Assembly: GCA_026415615.1 (NCBI GenBank)
Contig: JAOAGT010000004.1
Coordinates: forward strand, 62,001 to 126,000
Direction of reading: 5' to 3'
DNA: 64,000 nucleotides
Source of the DNA: Thermoleophilia bacterium
Lineage (GTDB): Bacteria > Actinomycetota > Thermoleophilia > RBG-16-64-13
Shown: piece by piece, positions 19,699-29,995 of the stretch
How positions within the stretch are numbered: the stretch's first letter is position 1
Layout: the number at the start of each line of letters is the position of its first letter
Notes under the pieces: generated by a model
What the model was told of the DNA's origin: nothing
What the model saw: the letters and a program-made list of their open reading frames with translations, nothing else
Database searches by the model: none
Translations under genes and position numbers: made by a program

Positions 19699-22362
19699 TT
19701 ACAAAGACAACTCCTCGCCCACGCGCTCGCGATACTGCAACCGCACCTCTTCTAGGGTGGCAAGAGCAGCTTCTAGCCGGGCGCGTTCCTCGGCCACTAT
19801 GGACTCGGGAGCCTTGCTCAGGAATCCCTCATTTGACAGCTTGGCTTGCGCCTTTTGTATGTCTGCCTGCGCCTTACGCGCTTTGCTCATAAGCCTCTGC
19901 CGTTCCCTCTCCAGGTCTACTATGCCCTCAAGCTCAAGATAGCCTCTCGCGCGCGCTCCTCCTACGGAGGCGTACCGACCGCCCTGCGGTCTTGTACTTT
20001 CACTGCTCACAGCCACAAGCTCAAACCCAGATAACTGAAGAAATTCGCGGCCAAGCTCCTTGAAGGCGAAAGCTGTTTCCGGAGCAGCCGAAACATGTAC
20101 CTTACCAACGACAGTACGGGGAATTCCCAGATCCTCCCTAGTCGACCTAAGGCCGCTTATAACCTCGAAGAACCCCTCCATGGCGACTTCGGCCTGCGGG
20201 TCGTCCCACTCGGGGGAAGGCTCAGGATAAGAACCATCAAACAAACTCGACGGTCGGAGTCCGTTTCTGACCTGCGGCAGGTAAGTGTAAACCTCTTCGG
20301 TGAGGAAGGGCATTATGGGGTGAAGCAGAGTCATCGCCTGCTCAAGCAGTACGAACAGATTGCCGCTTATTTCCCTTCTCTCCTGCGGGTTCTCACTGTA
20401 GAGTCGAGTCTTGGCAATCTCCAGGTACCAGTCACACACCTCATTCCAGATGAAACGGTAAAGCAGCCGCGCAGCCTCGTGGAACTCATAACTTTCGTAG
20501 AGCCTTGCCACTTCGCGAGTAACCGAGGCCAGCCGACTAAATAGCCAGCGGTCAGCAACAGTAGCGAGAGTCACCCGGGCTTCGGCTTGGGAATCCGCAC
20601 CCTGCAAGACGAGCCGCGACGCATTCCACACTTTGTTAGCGAAATTTCGGCCCATCTCGATGCGTTCAGCACTAAAGCGTACATCCTGCACCGAGGCCAT
20701 GTAGATCAGGCCAAATCGAGTGGCGTCGGCTCCGTATTTGTCAATAAGGTCAAGGGGATCCACGCCCGTACCAAGGCTTTTGCTCATGCGTCGGCCGTCC
20801 GCCGCCAAGACCGTCGGATGGATGATCACTTCTCGGAATGGAACCTCCCCCATAAACTCAAGTCCCATCATGATCATCCGCGCCACCCACAGGTATATGA
20901 TGTCCCGCGCTGTGGACAACACAGTCGTGGGGTAAAAGACTCGTAGTCGCGGACTGTCTTCAGGCCAACCCAAGGTCACAAAGGGCCACAGCGCAGAGCT
21001 AAACCAGGTATCCAGCACATCATTTTCTTGCCGTACTGGTCCGCCACAGGCCTCACAAGCCGTTGGAGGGACTAGCGTTACCATAACGTGTCCGCAGTTC
21101 TCGCAGAAGTAAGCGGGGATGCGGTGTCCCCACCACAACTGCCTGCTTATGCACCAGGGCCTTATGCCCCGCATCCAGTCCAAGTAGACGTCGGCCCACC
21201 GCTCAGGCACAAACCGCACCTTGCCTTCCTCAACCGCTCGAATAGCGGGCTCTGCGAGCCGCTTCATGTCCATTAACCATTGCAAAGAAAGAAGCGGCTC
21301 GATAGTGGTGCCACAGCGGTAGCAAGTGCCCACAGCATGGCGGTACTCGCGTACCTCAGCAAGAAGACCTTGCTGCCGAAGGCGCTCAACCACTGCGTCC
21401 CGCGCCTCGGCTACGCTTAGCCCAGCAAACTCACCCGCCGCCTCACTCATGCGGCCGTCAAAACCAATGACCGAGACGCTAGGCAGCCCGTGACGGTGTC
21501 CAATCTCCCAGTCTGCTGGGTCATGACCGGGAGTAATCTTAAGAGCGCCGGTGCCAAACTCCATATCCACGTGGTCATCGCCAATGACCGGCACTTCCCG
21601 ATGTACGAGAGGCACTACTGCTGTACGACCAATCAGATGAGAGTAGCGAGGATCCTTTGGATTCACAGCAACGGCAGTATCGCCCAAAATGGTCTCAGGG
21701 CGAGTGGTGGCAACCGTAAGTGCTTGGTCTGAACCAACAAGCGGGTACTTGACGTAGTACAGCTTGCCGTCACGCTCTTCGTGCTCCACTTCCAGGTCAG
21801 AGATGGCGGACCCGCACCGTGCACACCAGTTCACTAGGTAGACATCGCGGTAGATGTCGCCTTTCTCGTAAAGCGACACAAACACCTGTGCAACCGCCGC
21901 TTGGTACGGCTCATCCATGGTGAAACGCTCGTGATCGTAGTCACAGGCGCACCCTAGACGCTTGAGTTGACGTATGATGGTCGAACCATACTGACGCCGC
22001 CACTCCCACACTCGCTCTAAGAAGGCCTCTCGCCCAATGTCCTCTTTTCGAAGACCTTCAGAAGCCAACTGCGCCTCGACCTTGTTTTGCGTAGCTATCC
22101 CGGCGTGATCAGTTCCCACTATCCACAGGGTGTTAAAGCCCTTTAGATGGTGATAGCGGATAAGGATGTCCTGGATTGTATTGTTTAGCGCATGACCCAT
22201 GTGTAAGGAACCGGTCACGTTCGGCGGGGGAATAGCAATCACATATGCTGGCCGAGGGTCATCAGGAAAAGCGCAAAACGCGGAGCGCTCAAGCCAGCGC
22301 TGCATCAGCCGCTCTTCGATTTCCCACGGCGCGTAACGCGCCTCCATCTTTATATCTGCCAC
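19699..22362 (-). CDS. valS: Valyl-tRNA synthetase
   Basis: This class I synthetase charges tRNA-Val. The preferred start is the GTG at 22362, just after the lon stop, giving 887 residues; the open frame extends 24 codons into lon and an ATG lies 5 codons further in. HMGH is at 54-57. The second signature is RMSKSLGTG near 515-525. The editing domain lies between them, with a cysteine-rich zinc-ribbon-like segment (VNWCARCGSAISDLE, CENCGHVM). A C-terminal coiled coil begins around residue 825. Confidence 0.96.
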   Translation of the reverse strand: MADIKMEARYAPWEIEERLMQRWLERSAFCAFPDDPRPAYVIAIPPPNVTGSLHMGHALNNTIQDILIRYHHLKGFNTLWIVGTDHAGIATQNKVEAQLASEGLRKEDIGREAFLERVWEWRRQYGSTIIRQLKRLGCACDYDHERFTMDEPYQAAVAQVFVSLYEKGDIYRDVYLVNWCARCGSAISDLEVEHEERDGKLYYVKYPLVGSDQALTVATTRPETILGDTAVAVNPKDPRYSHLIGRTAVVPLVHREVPVIGDDHVDMEFGTGALKITPGHDPADWEIGHRHGLPSVSVIGFDGRMSEAAGEFAGLSVAEARDAVVERLRQQGLLAEVREYRHAVGTCYRCGTTIEPLLSLQWLMDMKRLAEPAIRAVEEGKVRFVPERWADVYLDWMRGIRPWCISRQLWWGHRIPAYFCENCGHVMVTLVPPTACEACGGPVRQENDVLDTWFSSALWPFVTLGWPEDSPRLRVFYPTTVLSTARDIIYLWVARMIMMGLEFMGEVPFREVIIHPTVLAADGRRMSKSLGTGVDPLDLIDKYGADATRFGLIYMASVQDVRFSAERIEMGRNFANKVWNASRLVLQGADSQAEARVTLATVADRWLFSRLASVTREVARLYESYEFHEAARLLYRFIWNEVCDWYLEIAKTRLYSENPQERREISGNLFVLLEQAMTLLHPIMPFLTEEVYTYLPQVRNGLRPSSLFDGSYPEPSPEWDDPQAEVAMEGFFEVISGLRSTREDLGIPRTVVGKVHVSAAPETAFAFKELGREFLQLSGFELVAVSSESTRPQGGRYASVGGARARGYLELEGIVDLERERQRLMSKARKAQADIQKAQAKLSNEGFLSKAPESIVAEERARLEAALATLEEVRLQYRERVGEELSL

Positions 22363-22363
22363 G

Positions 22364-24928
22364 TCAACCTGTTTCCTTTCCCAGCTCAAGACCGACAAAC
22401 GCCCAAGGGAGCACATCGGTGAACTTGTCCACATAAATGATTTCCAGCCCCTGTTTAAGCTCCCGCGGCAACTCGGCGACTTCCGGTTTAACAGCAGTGG
22501 GCAGGATCACCGTTTGTACGCCCTCCCGTAGAGCGGCAAGCAGCTTTTCCTTAAGCCCTCCCACCGCTAAGACCTGCCCCGTCAAGGTTATCTCTCCAGA
22601 CAGCGCCACTTTGGCGCGTACCGGGACCTGCAGAAGGGCAGACAGCAGCGCAGTCGCCACGGCAATTCCCGCCGAGGGCCCCTCTTTGGGCACTCCGCCC
22701 TCAGGGAAGTGCATGCGTACTTCGAGGGCTGAGAGAAGTTCGTAATCGGAAGGCTCGGGCAGGTCTGTCACCGCCTCCGACCGAGGGGTCTCGGGGGCGC
22801 GGCCGCCCTGCCGGCCGCGCCCCCGAGACCCACGAGAAGCCGCCGCTCCCTTCCCGTCACCAACCAGACGGCCAAACCCATCGTCCTCGCCCGACTCAAG
22901 CTGTTGGTAATTTTCCACTAGGTAAGCACGCCCGGCAGAGTTCCTCCACAAGCGAGAAAGTACAGGATCGCGCACCAGCGAGGTCTTAAGATATCCCCAG
23001 GCCGCAGTCACGCTTTCCTGCATCACCTCGCCAAGCTGGCCAGTCAGGTGAAAGTCTCCCTTGCCGGGAGTCACCACACATTCCACTCGCAAGACATCAC
23101 CGCCGGCACCGGTATAGGCCAAACCCAGACTCACTCCAATTTGCGGTTCAGAATGCAGACGCGGCGTAAGGAAAGGCGCCGGACCAAGAAATCTGGGTAG
23201 CCCCCGTGGTCCCACCCGACGAGGCAGTTTCTTGCCCTCCACTTTCATGCGGGCAAGTTGCCGGTAAACCTTCTCTATAAGCCGCGCCAACTCTCTGACC
23301 CCAGCCTCCCGCGTGTAATCACGAATCAGCGTGCGTAGAGCACTGGAGGTAAAAACATTGCCCAGCTCACCAAGACCAGTTTCCTCGGCAATCTTCGGCA
23401 CCAAGTGACGCTGGGCAATCTCCATCTTTTCCCGGTCCGTATAACCAGGAAGCCGAATGATTTCCAGACGGTCGTGAAGAGTCTCGGGAATGTCTTCTTC
23501 GTAGTTGGCGGTAGCAATAAAGAAGACGTGTGAAAGATCGTACTCGAGCTCTAAGTAATTGTCACGAAAAGCTCGGTTCTGTACCGGGTCGAGCACCTCC
23601 ATAAGGGCTGCTGCCGGGTCTCCGCGCCAGTCTGACTCCATCTTGTCGATCTCGTCTAGCACTATGACGGGGTCATCTACTCCTGCCCGCTTTATAGCAT
23701 CGATAATTCGTCCCGGCATGGCTCCCACGTAGGTCCGGCGATGTCCCCGGATCTCTCCTTCGTCACGCACTCCCCCCAGGCTAATGCGCTGAAGAGGACG
23801 CTGCAGTCCTTTCGCCGTCGCCAAAGCTACTGACGTTTTGCCCACTCCCGGCGGTCCTACCAGGCATAAGATGGTGCTTGGCGGCGTCCCTCCGCGAAGA
23901 GAAGCCACTGCCAGATACTCCACAATTCGGTCTTTCACGTTCTTAAGACCGTAGTGTGTCTCGTCCAGAACCCGCGCCACCGCCGCGACGTCTGGGACTG
24001 CGGTAGTAGATCTCACTCCCCACGGGAGGCCCAAAGCGGTATCGAGATAGGTCTTAGCTACCGCCACTTCAGCGGAGAGCGGAGGCAAGTCTGCCAGGCG
24101 TTTGATCTCTTTGGTAAGAGCGGCTACTGCAGCCTCCGGCATCCCCTTCTTTTCCTGCAGCATTTTGAGATAAGCACCACGCTCGGTGTCGTCCTCCCCT
24201 TCCTCTCCCAGCTCCTCCTGGAGTATCTTGAGCCGCTCGTGGAGGAACACCTTGCGCTGCTGTCGCTCAAAACTGTCGTGAACACGCTCTGAGATTTCAT
24301 TCTCAAGAGCAATGAACTCGTTTTCTTGGATAAGCGTTTCAAGAAGCAAGAGAAGCCGAGCCTCGGGATCGTCTCCCTCTAGAAGCTCTTGTTTGCGGTC
24401 AGGCGCAATCAACAAGTGTGTAGCCACAACGTTGACCATGGCCTCAGGATCAGAAACCGTTTCAAGAGCGGTTTCGGCTTCCTCCGGCAACTCAGGCGTC
24501 TGCCCCACATAGCTTGCGTATTCTCTGGCCACGGAATCCATCAATGCTCGAATCCGAGCCTTTTTCTCCACTGGCTTGGTCTCAATGGGAGCAATACGCA
24601 CTACAAAAAGGGGCGAGACAGACTCGTAAGAAACGATGGTCACCCTCTGTCTGCCTTCGATGAGCGCTTTGACCGTCCCATCGGCAAGACGAGACGACTG
24701 CACCACCTTGGCCAGAGTACCTACAGTGTAAATATCTGAAGGCTCTGGATCGTCGGTAGCCGGAGACCGCTGTGCCGCTATCACCAACTCCCCGCCCGCG
24801 TGCTGAGCCTGCTCAAGAGCCCGAATTCCCTTTTCGCGCTCAACAAACAAAGGGGCAAGCATGCCCGGAAAGAGCACAAGGTCACGAGTGGCAAGGAGCG
24901 GGACCGCTCGCTGCGTTTCTGCAACCAT
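22364..24928 (-). CDS. lon: Lon ATP-dependent protease with an inserted linker in the protease domain
   Basis: Lon degrades misfolded and regulatory proteins. The 854 residues show the N-terminal substrate domain (about 1-200), a coiled region, and AAA+ motifs (Walker [10 protein letters not shown] at 357-365, Walker [11 protein letters not shown]). The protease has catalytic Ser752 in PKEGPSAG and Lys793 in GGLKEKLL. The segment between GYLKTSL and [11 protein letters not shown] is about 83 residues, where Lon proteins usually have about 20. Its middle, residues about 700-715, is Arg/Gly-rich and encoded by a perfect 20-bp-arm palindrome. The catalytic residues flanking it are intact, so the enzyme is probably active. 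Confidence 0.95.
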   Translation of the reverse strand: MVAETQRAVPLLATRDLVLFPGMLAPLFVEREKGIRALEQAQHAGGELVIAAQRSPATDDPEPSDIYTVGTLAKVVQSSRLADGTVKALIEGRQRVTIVSYESVSPLFVVRIAPIETKPVEKKARIRALMDSVAREYASYVGQTPELPEEAETALETVSDPEAMVNVVATHLLIAPDRKQELLEGDDPEARLLLLLETLIQENEFIALENEISERVHDSFERQQRKVFLHERLKILQEELGEEGEDDTERGAYLKMLQEKKGMPEAAVAALTKEIKRLADLPPLSAEVAVAKTYLDTALGLPWGVRSTTAVPDVAAVARVLDETHYGLKNVKDRIVEYLAVASLRGGTPPSTILCLVGPPGVGKTSVALATAKGLQRPLQRISLGGVRDEGEIRGHRRTYVGAMPGRIIDAIKRAGVDDPVIVLDEIDKMESDWRGDPAAALMEVLDPVQNRAFRDNYLELEYDLSHVFFIATANYEEDIPETLHDRLEIIRLPGYTDREKMEIAQRHLVPKIAEETGLGELGNVFTSSALRTLIRDYTREAGVRELARLIEKVYRQLARMKVEGKKLPRRVGPRGLPRFLGPAPFLTPRLHSEPQIGVSLGLAYTGAGGDVLRVECVVTPGKGDFHLTGQLGEVMQESVTAAWGYLKTSLVRDPVLSRLWRNSAGRAYLVENYQQLESGEDDGFGRLVGDGKGAAASRGSRGRGRQGGRAPETPRSEAVTDLPEPSDYELLSALEVRMHFPEGGVPKEGPSAGIAVATALLSALLQVPVRAKVALSGEITLTGQVLAVGGLKEKLLAALREGVQTVILPTAVKPEVAELPRELKQGLEIIYVDKFTDVLPWAFVGLELGKETG
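22786..22831. repeat. Perfect 20-bp inverted repeat inside lon
   Basis: The arms 22786-22805 and 22812-22831 are exact reverse complements around the loop ccctgc. The element is in frame and encodes an Arg/Gly-rich segment of an insertion in the Lon protease domain. There is no T-tract on either strand, so it is not an ordinary terminator. It shares the GGGGGCGC core with the palindrome at 30532-30565. Confidence 0.9.
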
Positions 24929-24940
24929 CTTCCGTCCCGC

Positions 24941-26209
24941 CTAGGCGGACTCTTCGTCCAGCTCGATATCCTCTTGAGTGGAGCGCGTCACCAGCGTAGG
25001 CTCGATCTTCTTCTCAATGCACTCTCGGGTGACCACGCACTTTATTACATCCCGCCGGCTCGGAAGCTCGAACATTACGTTGGTGAGCACCGACTCAATT
25101 ATCGAGCGTAGCCCGCGCGCCCCCGTATCCAGTTTGATGGCCTCGCGGGCAATGGCCTCCAGAGCATCCTTGGCAAAAACCAGTTCCACGCCATCATAGG
25201 CGAAAAACTTGCGATACTGCTTAGCCAGAGCGTTCTTGGGCTGTGTGAGAATCGCAACCAAATCTTGCTCCGTGAGCTGGTGCACGCTGCAAACCACAGG
25301 AAGTCGTCCAATAAACTCTGGGATCAGCCCGTATTCCAATAGATCCTCGGGAAGCACCTGCGAGAAAAGCTCTCCCACATCTCTCTGAGCTTTGCCCTCA
25401 ATCTCAGCGCCGAATCCCACGCCCTTCTTGCCAATTCGACGGGCAATAATCTTCTCAAGTCCGGCGAAAGCCCCACCGCAAATGAACAAGATATTGGTGG
25501 TGTCGATAGTGATGAACTCCTGGTGAGGATGCTTGCGCCCCCCTTGTGGAGGCACACTTGCGTGAGTCCCCTCAAGAATCTTGAGAAGCGCCTGTTGTAC
25601 TCCCTCGCCAGAAACGTCTCTAGTAATCGAAGGGCTGTCTGCCTTGCGGGCAATCTTGTCTATCTCGTCGATATAGACGATGCCCATCTCGGCTCTCTTG
25701 ATGTCATAATCGGCTGCTTGTATCAGCTTAAGCAGAATGTTCTCAACATCCTCGCCCACATAGCCCGCTTCTGTGAGAGTAGTGGCGTCCGCAATGGCAA
25801 ACGGCACGTTTAGAATGCGGGCCAGAGTCTGGGCAAGCAACGTTTTCCCGCAGCCCGTAGGTCCCAAGAGGAGAATGTTTGACTTTTGCAGCTCCACGTC
25901 ATCATCCTGGGCCCCCATGTACACCCGCTTGTAGTGGTTGTACACAGCCACAGAAAGGGCCCGCTTGGCCTCTTCTTGGCCAATGACGTAGTCGGACAGA
26001 ATCGCGTAGATCTCTTTGGGTTTTGGGAGGTTTTCTAGGCTAAACGACGAGCGAGGCGCCTTTTCTTCCGAGATAATCTCATTGCATAGATCTACGCATT
26101 CGTCGCAAATGTAGACTCCTGGACCTGCGATAAGTTTTCTTACTTGTCGCTGGCTCTTCCCGCAGAAACTGCAGAGAAGATGCTCAGAACCTCCCGGCGA
26201 CTTAGGCAC
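24941..26209 (-). CDS. clpX: ATP-dependent Clp protease ATP-binding subunit ClpX
   Basis: ClpX unfolds substrates and feeds ClpP. The product has the N-terminal C4 zinc-binding domain (CSFCGKSQ, then ICDECVDLC), Walker [16 protein letters not shown], Walker [11 protein letters not shown], and the C-terminal small domain with TGARGLRSI. The GTG at 26209 is preferred because AGGGGG lies seven bases upstream; TTG one codon earlier is possible. It directly follows clpP. Confidence 0.97.
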   Translation of the reverse strand: MPKSPGGSEHLLCSFCGKSQRQVRKLIAGPGVYICDECVDLCNEIISEEKAPRSSFSLENLPKPKEIYAILSDYVIGQEEAKRALSVAVYNHYKRVYMGAQDDDVELQKSNILLLGPTGCGKTLLAQTLARILNVPFAIADATTLTEAGYVGEDVENILLKLIQAADYDIKRAEMGIVYIDEIDKIARKADSPSITRDVSGEGVQQALLKILEGTHASVPPQGGRKHPHQEFITIDTTNILFICGGAFAGLEKIIARRIGKKGVGFGAEIEGKAQRDVGELFSQVLPEDLLEYGLIPEFIGRLPVVCSVHQLTEQDLVAILTQPKNALAKQYRKFFAYDGVELVFAKDALEAIAREAIKLDTGARGLRSIIESVLTNVMFELPSRRDVIKCVVTRECIEKKIEPTLVTRSTQEDIELDEESA

Positions 26210-26220
26210 CAAAGGACCCC

Positions 26221-26805
26221 CTACCTATGCTCAAGAATCTTGTCAATGATCCCGTATTCAAGCGACTCCTGGGCCGTCATAAAGTAGTCCCGCTCGGTGT
26301 CGCGCTCTACTTTCTCGATCGGCTGACCAGTATGTTTGGCCAGGATCTCGTCCAGCTTTCTACGCAGGTTGAGCGCTTCGCGAGCGTGGATCTCTATGGC
26401 AGTTGCCGGCCCTTCAAAGCCTCCCGATAACTGATGGATCAGTATCTTGGAATTCGGCAAGGCATAGCGTTTACCTTTAGCGCCTCCGGCCAAGAGTATG
26501 GCTGCCATGGACATGGCGATACCCACACAGATAGTCGAGACGTCCGGCTTGATGAACTGCATAGTGTCATAGATCGCAAGACCGGCATAGACGTTTCCGC
26601 CAGGGCTGTTGATATAAAGCGCGATGTCCTTGTCAGGGTCTTGCGACTCCAAGTGAAGAAGCTGCGCCACTACCAGATTTGCAATCTGATCTGTTATCGG
26701 TGTACCCAAGAAAATGATGCGTTCGTTGAGTAGCCGCGAGTAGATGTCAAACGCTCTCTCGCCGCGACTGGTCTGTTCGACGACCATCGGAATTAGCGGA
26801 CTCAC
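26221..26805 (-). CDS. clpP: ATP-dependent Clp protease proteolytic subunit
   Basis: ClpP is the serine peptidase of the ClpXP complex. The GTG at 26805, with GAGGAGG just upstream, gives 194 residues, the normal length; the open frame continues upstream without support. The catalytic Ser is in [14 protein letters not shown], His in [13 protein letters not shown], and the Asp lies further on in [10 protein letters not shown]. The order is tig-clpP-clpX-lon, as in many Gram-positive bacteria. Confidence 0.97.
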   Translation of the reverse strand: MSPLIPMVVEQTSRGERAFDIYSRLLNERIIFLGTPITDQIANLVVAQLLHLESQDPDKDIALYINSPGGNVYAGLAIYDTMQFIKPDVSTICVGIAMSMAAILLAGGAKGKRYALPNSKILIHQLSGGFEGPATAIEIHAREALNLRRKLDEILAKHTGQPIEKVERDTERDYFMTAQESLEYGIIDKILEHR

Positions 26806-26827
26806 GGCCCCTCCTCTTTCCTTAAGC

Positions 26828-28234
26828 TTATTCCTCTTGCCCACCAGATTGCTCGGTGTCGGCAGCCTGCTCTGCCAAAACGTCACTGGCCGGAGCCTCC
26901 TGCGTGACAGTTTCGGCGTCGGTAGCCTCACCTGCCTGTGCGGTTACAGGGACGGCGTTCGCAACAATGAAGTCGGCCGCCTTGTCCCTCAGCAACTGTT
27001 CTCTAACAGACTCTATGCGCCCACTCCTGCGCAGTCTCTGCTCAAACGCTTTAGCATCAATTTTCGCCGCGGCGGCCATTTGCCCTACCATGGCGCTCAC
27101 CTCTTCGTCTGTGGCCTCCAGACCCTCGGCCTTTGCCACCGCCTCCAGCACCAGATCAGTTTTCACGCTTTCCGCCGCCTGAGCCTCCATGTCTTTTAGA
27201 ATCTGCTCTCTGGAGACCCCGGTAGCCTCAGAATAAGCCTCTACGGTGGCTCCCTGAGACTCTAGCGAGCGCTCAAAGTCGGCCATCATCTGCTCCGCCT
27301 GGTTCTTGATAACCACTTCGGGAATGTCAACTTCCGTGGCGTCCACAACTGCCTTGATGGCTCTCATCCGGAAACGCTGCTCGGCCGCCTGCTCTTTTGC
27401 CGCTTGGATGCGGCTTCTGATGGCCTGACGAAGCTCAAGGAGAGTCCCGTACTCACTTATCTCGGAAACCCACTGGTCGGTGAGAGGAGGAAGAACTTTC
27501 TCCTTGATGTCCTTTAGCTTGACCGTGAAATCTACCGTCTTCCCACGCAGATCTTCGGGAAACTCCTCGGGCAGAAGCACAGGAAACGTCTTCTCCTCGC
27601 CCGCATTCATCCCTATGAGTTTCTCTTCGACCTCAGGAATCATGCGGTTGGCGCCAATCTGGAACAGGTAGTCAACCGCCTCTAATTTGTCAACCTTCTT
27701 GCCGTCAAGAGTTGCAGACAAATCCACAGTTACAAAATCGCCCTGTTGTACAGGCCGCCCCTCGACCGGACGAAGCTCGGAGAAGGTATCCCGAAGACGA
27801 TCCATCTGCTCGTCAACCTCACGGTCCTCGACCTCCACTGGATCCTTGGGAACCTCCACTCCCTTGTATGGACCCGGGGTGACCTCGGGCATAACAGTCA
27901 GAGTTGCAGTGAAGCCCAGCGGCTTATCCAGGCCGGGCATTTCGTCGCCGAGCTCTATTTCGGGTCTATCCACCGGTTCTAGACCCAGCTCGTCAACCGC
28001 TTTGGCCAGCCAACTGCCCATCGACTCTTCTACAGCATCCAGCAGTATGGCCTCGTCACCCAGACGTTGACGAACGATCGCCGCGGGCACCTTTCCCGGC
28101 CGAAAACCTGGGATTCTCGCCTCGCGGGACAGTTTCCTAAGCTGGGCGTTAAAGGCCTCTTGAAGCTCCTCGATTGAGACCTCCACCGTCAGTTTGACAG
28201 TGTTTCCGTCGCGCTCAGTGAGGGTTGTTTTCAC
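26828..28234 (-). CDS. tig: Trigger factor
   Basis: Trigger factor is a ribosome-bound chaperone and prolyl isomerase. The GTG at 28234 has AAAGGA upstream and gives 468 residues. Visible parts are the ribosome-binding signature in the N-terminal domain ([16 protein letters not shown]), the FKBP-type domain (about 160-245, [17 protein letters not shown]) and the helical C-terminal chaperone domain. The tail is Ala/Glu/Gln-rich. It is first protein gene after the tRNA-His and tRNA-Leu genes. Confidence 0.95.
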   Translation of the reverse strand: MKTTLTERDGNTVKLTVEVSIEELQEAFNAQLRKLSREARIPGFRPGKVPAAIVRQRLGDEAILLDAVEESMGSWLAKAVDELGLEPVDRPEIELGDEMPGLDKPLGFTATLTVMPEVTPGPYKGVEVPKDPVEVEDREVDEQMDRLRDTFSELRPVEGRPVQQGDFVTVDLSATLDGKKVDKLEAVDYLFQIGANRMIPEVEEKLIGMNAGEEKTFPVLLPEEFPEDLRGKTVDFTVKLKDIKEKVLPPLTDQWVSEISEYGTLLELRQAIRSRIQAAKEQAAEQRFRMRAIKAVVDATEVDIPEVVIKNQAEQMMADFERSLESQGATVEAYSEATGVSREQILKDMEAQAAESVKTDLVLEAVAKAEGLEATDEEVSAMVGQMAAAAKIDAKAFEQRLRRSGRIESVREQLLRDKAADFIVANAVPVTAQAGEATDAETVTQEAPASDVLAEQAADTEQSGGQEE

Positions 28235-28303
28235 GCTTATCCTTTCTCTGTTTCCCGGCCCTATCTCTTGGCCCCTAGACCCCGGCGCAGTTGGCCGTCC
28301 AAA

Positions 28304-28385
28304 TGCGGGTGAGAGGACTCGAACCTCCACGCCACAAGGGCACATGATCCTAAGTCATGCGCGTCTGCCATTCCGCCACACCCGC
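28304..28385 (-). tRNA. tRNA-Leu (anticodon TAG)
   Basis: The minus strand folds with acceptor GCGGGTG/CACCCGC, discriminator A, a long variable arm as expected for a class II tRNA, and a GGTTCGAGTCC T arm. The anticodon in GACTTAGGATC is TAG. CCA is not encoded. It lies just upstream of tig. Confidence 0.95.
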
Positions 28386-28398
28386 AAAAATTGCGAGG

Positions 28399-28472
28399 GG
28401 TGAAGGACGGGACTCGAACCCGCGACCGCTGGGGCCACAACCCAGTGCTCTGCCAACTGAGCTACCTTCACC
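28399..28472 (-). tRNA. tRNA-His (anticodon GTG)
   Basis: The acceptor is GTGAAGG/CCTTCAC with an encoded extra G at -1 (28472) opposite discriminator C, the tRNA-His identity pair. The anticodon loop is TTGTGGC. D arm AGCTCAGTTGG and T arm GGTTCGAGTCC are present. CCA is not fully encoded. Confidence 0.96.
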
Positions 28473-28503
28473 ATGCCCCAAAAACGCAAGAAGCGCGTGT
28501 AGC

Positions 28504-28532
28504 AGTATATCCGCTTCACACGCAAGCGTCAC
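28504..28532 (-). promoter_or_regulatory. Promoter for tRNA-His, tRNA-Leu and tig
   Basis: The minus strand has GTGACG (28532-28527), a 17-base spacer, and TATACT (28509-28504), about 30 bases before tRNA-His. This is a plausible housekeeping promoter driving tRNA-His, tRNA-Leu and possibly tig-clpP-clpX. Confidence 0.5.
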
Positions 28533-28615
28533 GCCGCCCAAAGACCAAAACCCATACAGGCTCGGGGTCTTGTGCAAAAGGTTTGTGGTGGCAAGATAGC
28601 GGCAGTTACTAAAAA

Positions 28616-28689
28616 CGCGCCTGGCAGGATTCGAACCTGCGGCCCACGGATTAGAAGTCCGTTGCTCTGTCCAGCTGAGCTACAGGCGC
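28616..28689 (-). tRNA. tRNA-Arg (anticodon TCT)
   Basis: The acceptor is GCGCCTG/CAGGCGC with discriminator G. The anticodon loop CTTCTAA carries TCT. D arm and T arm (GGTTCGAATCC) are standard. Five T residues follow the 3' end and could help terminate the upstream Pro-Gly-Arg unit. Confidence 0.96.
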
Positions 28690-28723
28690 ATGCCTTGCCG
28701 CCCGGAATCGCCCTAGAAGTAAG

Positions 28724-28796
28724 AGCGGGCGACGGGACTCGAACCCGCGACCAACGGCTTGGAAGGCCGATGCTCTACCACCTGAGCTACACCCGC
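28724..28796 (-). tRNA. tRNA-Gly (anticodon TCC)
   Basis: The acceptor is GCGGGTG/CGCCCGC with one T-G pair and discriminator T. The anticodon loop CTTCCAA carries TCC. The D arm (AGCTCAGGTGG) and T arm (GGTTCGAGTCC) are intact. Confidence 0.96.
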
Positions 28797-28829
28797 CCAA
28801 TACGGCCTACTCTCCCGAACAGACCGTGG

Positions 28830-28903
28830 TCGGGACGAGAGGATTTGAACCTCCGACCCCCTGCTCCCAAAGCAGGTGCGCTACCAGGCTGCGCCACGTC
28901 CCG
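28830..28903 (-). tRNA. tRNA-Pro (anticodon TGG)
   Basis: The acceptor is CGGGACG/CGTCCCG with discriminator A. The anticodon loop is TTTGGGA (TGG). The T arm is GGTTCAAATCC. It is the first of the five-tRNA row read leftward. A second proline tRNA with anticodon CGG is at 33818-33891. Confidence 0.96.
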
Positions 28904-28983
28904 ACAGGGCTTGCATTTGTTCGGCTTCGGCTGCGAGAGTATACCGTATCCCGAAGTTTTCTTGGACCCGCTTTAGCCTGAGA

Positions 28984-29014
28984 TTGAACGGGAAGCGTCC
29001 ATTCTTAGTACACT
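28984..29014 (+). promoter_or_regulatory. Possible promoter for the epimerase gene
   Basis: TTGAAC (28984-28989) and TACACT (29009-29014) are 19 bases apart, a rather long spacer. They lie 45 bases before the epimerase ATG. This is the only plausible promoter in the gap between the divergent tRNA row and the epimerase. Confidence 0.3.
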
Positions 29015-29059
29015 ATGCTTTGGCGTCTTGCACGCCCCAAGTTCGCAAGGAGAGACGAA

Positions 29060-29995
29060 ATGAGAATACTTGTCACCGGAGGCGCTGGGTTTATTGGCTC
29101 CCACATTTGCGACAGACTCTTGTCCCTCGGTCAGACAGTAAGCGTGGTGGACAACCTCAGCACCGGCAAGCAGCACCATGTGCCAGAAGGGGTTGATTTT
29201 TATGAAATGGATATACGAGACCCTGACCTAGACAAGATCTTCGCCAACCACAAACCAGAGATAGTCATTCACCAGGCAGCCCATGCGAATGTCACGGAAT
29301 CTGTGCGCAATCCTCTGTACAACGCAGAGGTAAACATACTGGGCACACTTAATTTGCTTGAATGCTGCGTCAGACATGAAGTTGAGCGCATAGTCTTTGC
29401 AAGTACCGGAGGGGCCCTCTACGGCGAGGCCTGCTATATCCCCGCAGACGAGGCGCACCCGGTCGACCCTGTTTCCCCCTATGGGGTGAGCAAATATGCT
29501 GTTGAGCATTACCTGTATATGTACCGACAGGTGCACGGGCTGGACTACGTAACTCTTCGCTATCCAAACGTTTACGGTCCGAGACAGGACCCTCACGGAG
29601 AGGCGGGCGTGGTCGCTATTTTCGCTCTCAAGCTTCTTAAGGGCGAACAGCCAATCATCTACGGTGATGGCACCAAGACACGGGACTATTGCTACGTGAG
29701 CGACATTGTAGACGCCAACATTCTCGCCCTAAACGGCCCCAGCGGAGGAATATACAATTTGGGCAGGGGCATTGAGGTAAGCGACCTGGAAATTTTTGAA
29801 ACGGTGCGGGATGCAGTTGGAGTGGATATTGAGCCTATCTTCGCACCCGTACGCCCAGGCGAAGTCAACCATATCGCTCTGGACGCGCGCAAAGCCGAGC
29901 GAGAACTTGGCTGGCGCTGGAAGGTTGACCTAGTCGAGGGAGTAAACCAAACAGTGCAGTACTATCGACAATTGATTAACGGGGAGACGCAGTGA
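29060..29995 (+). CDS. NAD-dependent sugar-nucleotide epimerase/dehydratase (UDP-glucose 4-epimerase-like)
   Basis: This extended short-chain dehydrogenase probably interconverts a nucleotide sugar for wall or surface glycans. The ATG at 29060 follows AAGGAGAG, giving 311 residues. The dinucleotide motif GGAGFIGSH is near residues 7-15. A catalytic Ser/Thr lies in FASTGGALYG, and Tyr-x3-Lys in SPYGVSKYAVEHY. The C-terminal substrate region includes VRPGEVNHIALD. The family is close to GalE, but the exact sugar cannot be read from sequence. The stop overlaps the start of the next gene (GTGA). Confidence 0.85.
   Translation: MRILVTGGAGFIGSHICDRLLSLGQTVSVVDNLSTGKQHHVPEGVDFYEMDIRDPDLDKIFANHKPEIVIHQAAHANVTESVRNPLYNAEVNILGTLNLLECCVRHEVERIVFASTGGALYGEACYIPADEAHPVDPVSPYGVSKYAVEHYLYMYRQVHGLDYVTLRYPNVYGPRQDPHGEAGVVAIFALKLLKGEQPIIYGDGTKTRDYCYVSDIVDANILALNGPSGGIYNLGRGIEVSDLEIFETVRDAVGVDIEPIFAPVRPGEVNHIALDARKAERELGWRWKVDLVEGVNQTVQYYRQLINGETQ

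Noticed and set aside
22786-22831. Intrinsic terminator inside lon
   Set aside because: No T-tract on either strand, and the reading frame continues through it into conserved protease motifs.
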